From DATCMA01 sp036563645 (lineage in GTDB: Bacteria > Actinomycetota > Actinomycetes > Mycobacteriales > Micromonosporaceae), in the NCBI GenBank assembly GCA_036563645.1, contig DATCMA010000027.1, positions 62,001 through 126,000 of the forward strand: 64,000 bases of DNA. The letters are read 5' to 3'. The translations under genes were made by a program, and so were the position numbers. The notes beneath the pieces are model-generated. The model had not been told where the DNA came from and made no database searches. It saw only the letters and a list, made by a program, of their open reading frames with translations. This document shows positions 61,622 through 64,000 of this stretch, one piece after another. Each line of letters opens with the position of its first letter. Position 1 is the stretch's first letter.

Positions 61622-61634
61622 GAAACGTCGTTCC
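61622..61634. promoter_or_regulatory. Palindromic operator GAAACGTCGTTCC at the transcription start
   Basis: One mismatch from a perfect 5-3-5 inverted repeat. It begins five bp after the -10 box, almost the same placement as the 45694 site. Confidence 0.55.
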
Positions 61635-61672
61635 GTGCATTGGAACATCCGAGAGACCAGAGAGGAATGTCG

Positions 61673-62872
61673 GTGTCAGACGGTCCCCTGAGCGGCATTC
61701 GGGTTCTCGACGTGTCGACGATCCTGGCCGGTCCCCTGTGCTGCCAAATCCTTGGTGACTTCGGTGCGGAGGTCATCAAGATCGAGCACCCGGTCGCCGG
61801 GGACAGCATGCGCGGACACGGCGAAAGCAAGGACGGCGTCCCGCTGTGGTGGAAGGAAATCTCGCGGAACAAGCGGACGATCGGGCTGAGCCTCTCCGCC
61901 CCCGAGGGCGCGGAGCTCTTCCTCAAGCTGGCGAAGACCGCCGACGTTGTCGTCGAGAACTTCCGCCCCGGCACCCTGGAGCGGTGGGGCGTCGGGCCGG
62001 ACAAGCTCCACGAGATCAACCCCGGCCTGGTGATCGTACGGATCACAGGTTTCGGCCAGACCGGCCCCTACGCCTCGCGGGCGGGCTTCGGCACGCTCGC
62101 CGAGGCGATGAGCGGCTTCGCGCACCTCACCGGGCAGCCGGACGGCCCGCCGACCCTGCCGGCCTTCGGTCTCGCCGACAGCATCTGCGGCATCGCCGCC
62201 TCCTCGGCGGCGAGCATGGCGCTCTTCGCGCGGGAGCGGAACGGCGGGCGCGGCCAGGTCATCGACATCAACCTGCTTGAGCCGATCATGACAGCGGTGG
62301 GTCCGGGCCCGACGGTCTACGACCAGCTCGGCAAGATCCCCATGCGGCACGGCAACCGGTCGACCAACAACGCGCCGCGGAACACCTACCAGACCAAGGA
62401 CGGCCACTGGGTGGCCATCTCCACCAGTGCGCAGTCCATCGCCGAGCGCGTCCTCACGCTCGTCGGTCACCCCGAGGTCATCAAGGAACCCTGGTTCGCC
62501 TCCGGGCGGACGCGGGCCGAGCACGCGGACCTGCTCGACGAGTACGTGGGGGGCTGGATCGCGCAGCGCACCCGCGACGAGGTCATCGCCGCCTTCACCG
62601 AAGCCGGCGCCGCCGTCGCGCCCATCTACAACGCCAAGGACATCGTGGAAGACCCCCACGTCCAGGCCACGCAGATGATCGTCGACGTCCCGGACCCGGA
62701 TCTCGGCCGGATCAAGATGCACAACGTGATGTGGCGGATGTCGGAGACACCGGGCCGTATTCGATTCACCGGACGAGCGAAGGGCGCCGACACCGACGCG
62801 ATCCTCATCGACGAGCTCGGCTGCGACCCAGCCACGATCGCCGATCTCCGCGCGCGCCAAATCGTCTACTGA
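61673..62872 (+). CDS. CaiB/BaiF (class III) CoA-transferase, copy 2
   Basis: A 399-aa CoA-transferase. VLDVSTILAGPLCCQILGDF, GAEVIKIEHPVAGDSMRGHG, SRNKRTIGLSLSAPEGAE and TGFGQTGPYASRAGFGTLAE are family motifs; the catalytic Asp is in AFGLADSICG. It differs substantially from the 36.5 kb copy, so it probably uses another donor or acceptor. GTG 61673 is preferred because AGAGGA lies about six bases upstream; ATG 61667 is too close to that site. Confidence 0.92.
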   Translation: MSDGPLSGIRVLDVSTILAGPLCCQILGDFGAEVIKIEHPVAGDSMRGHGESKDGVPLWWKEISRNKRTIGLSLSAPEGAELFLKLAKTADVVVENFRPGTLERWGVGPDKLHEINPGLVIVRITGFGQTGPYASRAGFGTLAEAMSGFAHLTGQPDGPPTLPAFGLADSICGIAASSAASMALFARERNGGRGQVIDINLLEPIMTAVGPGPTVYDQLGKIPMRHGNRSTNNAPRNTYQTKDGHWVAISTSAQSIAERVLTLVGHPEVIKEPWFASGRTRAEHADLLDEYVGGWIAQRTRDEVIAAFTEAGAAVAPIYNAKDIVEDPHVQATQMIVDVPDPDLGRIKMHNVMWRMSETPGRIRFTGRAKGADTDAILIDELGCDPATIADLRARQIVY

Positions 62873-62911
62873 GCCCTAGCTCATCCGCCAACCGATTCCC
62901 CCGAGGAGAAG

Positions 62912-63736
62912 ATGAGCACCGAGGATCCCCTGCTGTCCATCGTCCGTGCGGGCGTTCGCATTATCGACTTGGGTCGACGTCTCACCGTCGGTATGCCCCA
63001 GTCCCCCAACCACCCGGCGTACTGGCATTCGCTGCCGCGCCGGCACGGGGACATGGTGCGCGCCGATGGCGGGTCTGCCGCCAACGACATGATCACCATG
63101 GGGACCCACGTCGGCACCCACATCGACGCGCTCGCCCACGTCTCGCAGGACGGAAAGCTCTACGGCGGCCTCCGTGTGGACGAGGCGATGGAGGGCGGAA
63201 AGTTCGTCAAGCTGGGCGCCCACACCATCGAGCCGATCATCCGGCGTGGCGTCCTCCTCGACATTCCCGCGCTCAAGGGCGTGACCTGCCTGGAGCCCGG
63301 GTACGAGATCACGGTGGAAGACCTGGAGGCCGCGGTCGCGCGACAGGGCACCGAGATCGGCGCCGGGGACGTCGTGTTGATCCGCAGCGGGTGGGGTCAG
63401 CACTTCGACACGAACAAGGAGCTGTTCATGGGGCAGACCTCGGGTGTGCCCGGGGTCAGCACCGCCGGCGCGACCTGGCTCGCCGAGAAGCGGGTCCACG
63501 CGGCGGGCGCGGACACCATCGCCTTCGAGCGGCTCGCCCCCGGCGCGGGGCACTCCCTGCTGCCCGCGCACCGGGTGCTCCTCGTCGAGCACGGCATCTA
63601 CATCATCGAGACCCTGAACCTCGAGCAGCTCGCCAGCGAGGCGGTCTACGAATTCGTGTTCATCCTGTCCCCGCTGCCGTTCTTCGGCGCGACCGGTTCG
63701 CCCGTACGGCCGTTGGCGGTGATCAGCAATGGCTGA
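62912..63736 (+). CDS. Cyclase-family metal-dependent hydrolase
   Basis: A 274-aa protein of the family that includes bacterial kynurenine formamidase and isatin hydrolase. The metal motif is intact in TMGTHVGTHIDALAHV (HxGTHxDxxxH form). WHSLPRRHGDM, SGWGQHFDTNKELFMG and EHGIYIIETLNLEQL follow. It probably opens a ring amide or lactone, or hydrolyses an ester, in the pathway. GAGGAG precedes the ATG. The last eight bases overlap the next gene. Confidence 0.88.
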   Translation: MSTEDPLLSIVRAGVRIIDLGRRLTVGMPQSPNHPAYWHSLPRRHGDMVRADGGSAANDMITMGTHVGTHIDALAHVSQDGKLYGGLRVDEAMEGGKFVKLGAHTIEPIIRRGVLLDIPALKGVTCLEPGYEITVEDLEAAVARQGTEIGAGDVVLIRSGWGQHFDTNKELFMGQTSGVPGVSTAGATWLAEKRVHAAGADTIAFERLAPGAGHSLLPAHRVLLVEHGIYIIETLNLEQLASEAVYEFVFILSPLPFFGATGSPVRPLAVISNG

Positions 63737-64000
63737 TCAGACGTTGGGCGAGCAGCTCGCCGCGTGCGCCGCGCGGGTCGCCGCGGAGGGCGTGCCCGAT
63801 GAGGTCACGGCGAGCGTGCGCCAGCGGGTGCTGGACGTGCTCGGCCTGTGCGTGGCCGCGCACCGTCTCGACACCAGCGCCGCCATCATCGACCACCTCC
63901 TCGACCAGGGCGGCCACCCGCAGGCCCACATCGTCGGCGTGCCCCAGGCGGTCACCGCGGCCCAAGCAGCGTTCGGCAACGGCGTGCTGGCGCACTCGCT
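63729..64000 (+). CDS. MmgE/PrpD-family protein, copy 2 (cut by window edge)
   Basis: The first 90 codons of a frame open to the window end. EGVPDEVTASVRQRVLDVLGLCVAA matches the N-terminal helices of MmgE/PrpD proteins, and AAQAAFGNGVLAHSL is the segment before the conserved DFDDTH motif, which lies beyond the edge. It is a paralogue of the 37.7 kb gene. Overlap with the cyclase gene implies one operon with CaiB copy 2. Confidence 0.88.
   Translation, partial: MADQTLGEQLAACAARVAAEGVPDEVTASVRQRVLDVLGLCVAAHRLDTSAAIIDHLLDQGGHPQAHIVGVPQAVTAAQAAFGNGVLAHS

Overview
The window is high-GC actinobacterial DNA with no tRNA, rRNA, CRISPR array, insertion sequence or phage gene that I could recognise. 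The evidence for an actinobacterium is an actinobacterial-type qcrCAB/ctaE/ctaC/ctaF respiratory block, a PimB'-type mannosyltransferase, DUF574 methyltransferase and F420-dependent LLM families, many GTG starts and many apparently leaderless genes. The order pimB' ... exonuclease/GIY-YIG fusion ... trpD, ctaE-qcrCAB ... ctaF-ctaC parallels the Mycobacterium tuberculosis Rv2188c-Rv2200c neighbourhood. Glucokinase and acyl-CoA ligase near pimB' and trpD/qcr/cta also recall Streptomyces. I cannot name the genus.

Left edge (1-870): a truncated KAS III-like ketosynthase and a small DUF5988-like protein, probably the end of a secondary-metabolite locus lying to the left. 1.1-6.1 kb: endonuclease/exonuclease/phosphatase-fold protein, ROK glucokinase, a Cys-containing hypothetical, an SRPBCC protein, and a divergent long-chain acyl-CoA ligase. 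6.1-11.4 kb: a NarL-type two-component pair, a DUF574 methyltransferase overlapping a GGDEF-EAL protein. 11.5-15.3 kb (minus): pimB', an M48 membrane protease and a NYN-domain protein. 15.4-21.8 kb (plus): exonuclease/GIY-YIG fusion, ACT-less RelA/SpoT homologue, Nudix hydrolase, sugar nucleotidyltransferase, stand-alone RAM domain and an alpha/beta hydrolase. 21.8-30.7 kb: trpD, a pseudo-receiver, a CtaG-like factor, ctaE-qcrC-qcrA-qcrB and the converging ctaC-ctaF. ctaD is not in this block. 30.8-32.2 kb: cysteine desulfurase with TusA.

32.3-64 kb is a catabolic island. Around a FadR-type regulator sit an MDR oxidoreductase and a cupin. A tight ten-gene plus-strand operon (34.9-44.0 kb) follows: Rv2499c-like MaoC hydratase, LLM enzyme, CaiB CoA-transferase, MmgE/PrpD, a three-domain Rid protein, a hot-dog hydratase pair, an SCP2-thiolase-like protein with its DUF35 partner, and an acyl-CoA dehydrogenase. 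An amidase gene converges on it. A complete peptide/opine-type ABC transporter operon (45.8-52.2 kb) has its own promoter and palindromic operator. Then come an NTF2-like protein and minus-strand genes for a fumarate-reductase-like flavoprotein, a His-rich bicupin, a bi-VOC protein, a VOC-VOC-flavoprotein fusion and a CitE-like lyase. Divergent from these are a DHA2-type MFS transporter, a second CaiB, a cyclase-family hydrolase and a second (truncated) MmgE/PrpD.

The gene content suggests import of an unknown, probably cyclic or branched substrate. It would be oxidised and cleaved by the flavoproteins, VOC proteins and cupins, activated by CoA transfer, and broken down by hydration and C-C lyase steps. 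A GRAAY-N3-RTTYC palindrome recurs at three promoter regions of the island, two of them in the same place relative to near-identical promoters, which suggests one repressor. The substrate and this regulation are inference.
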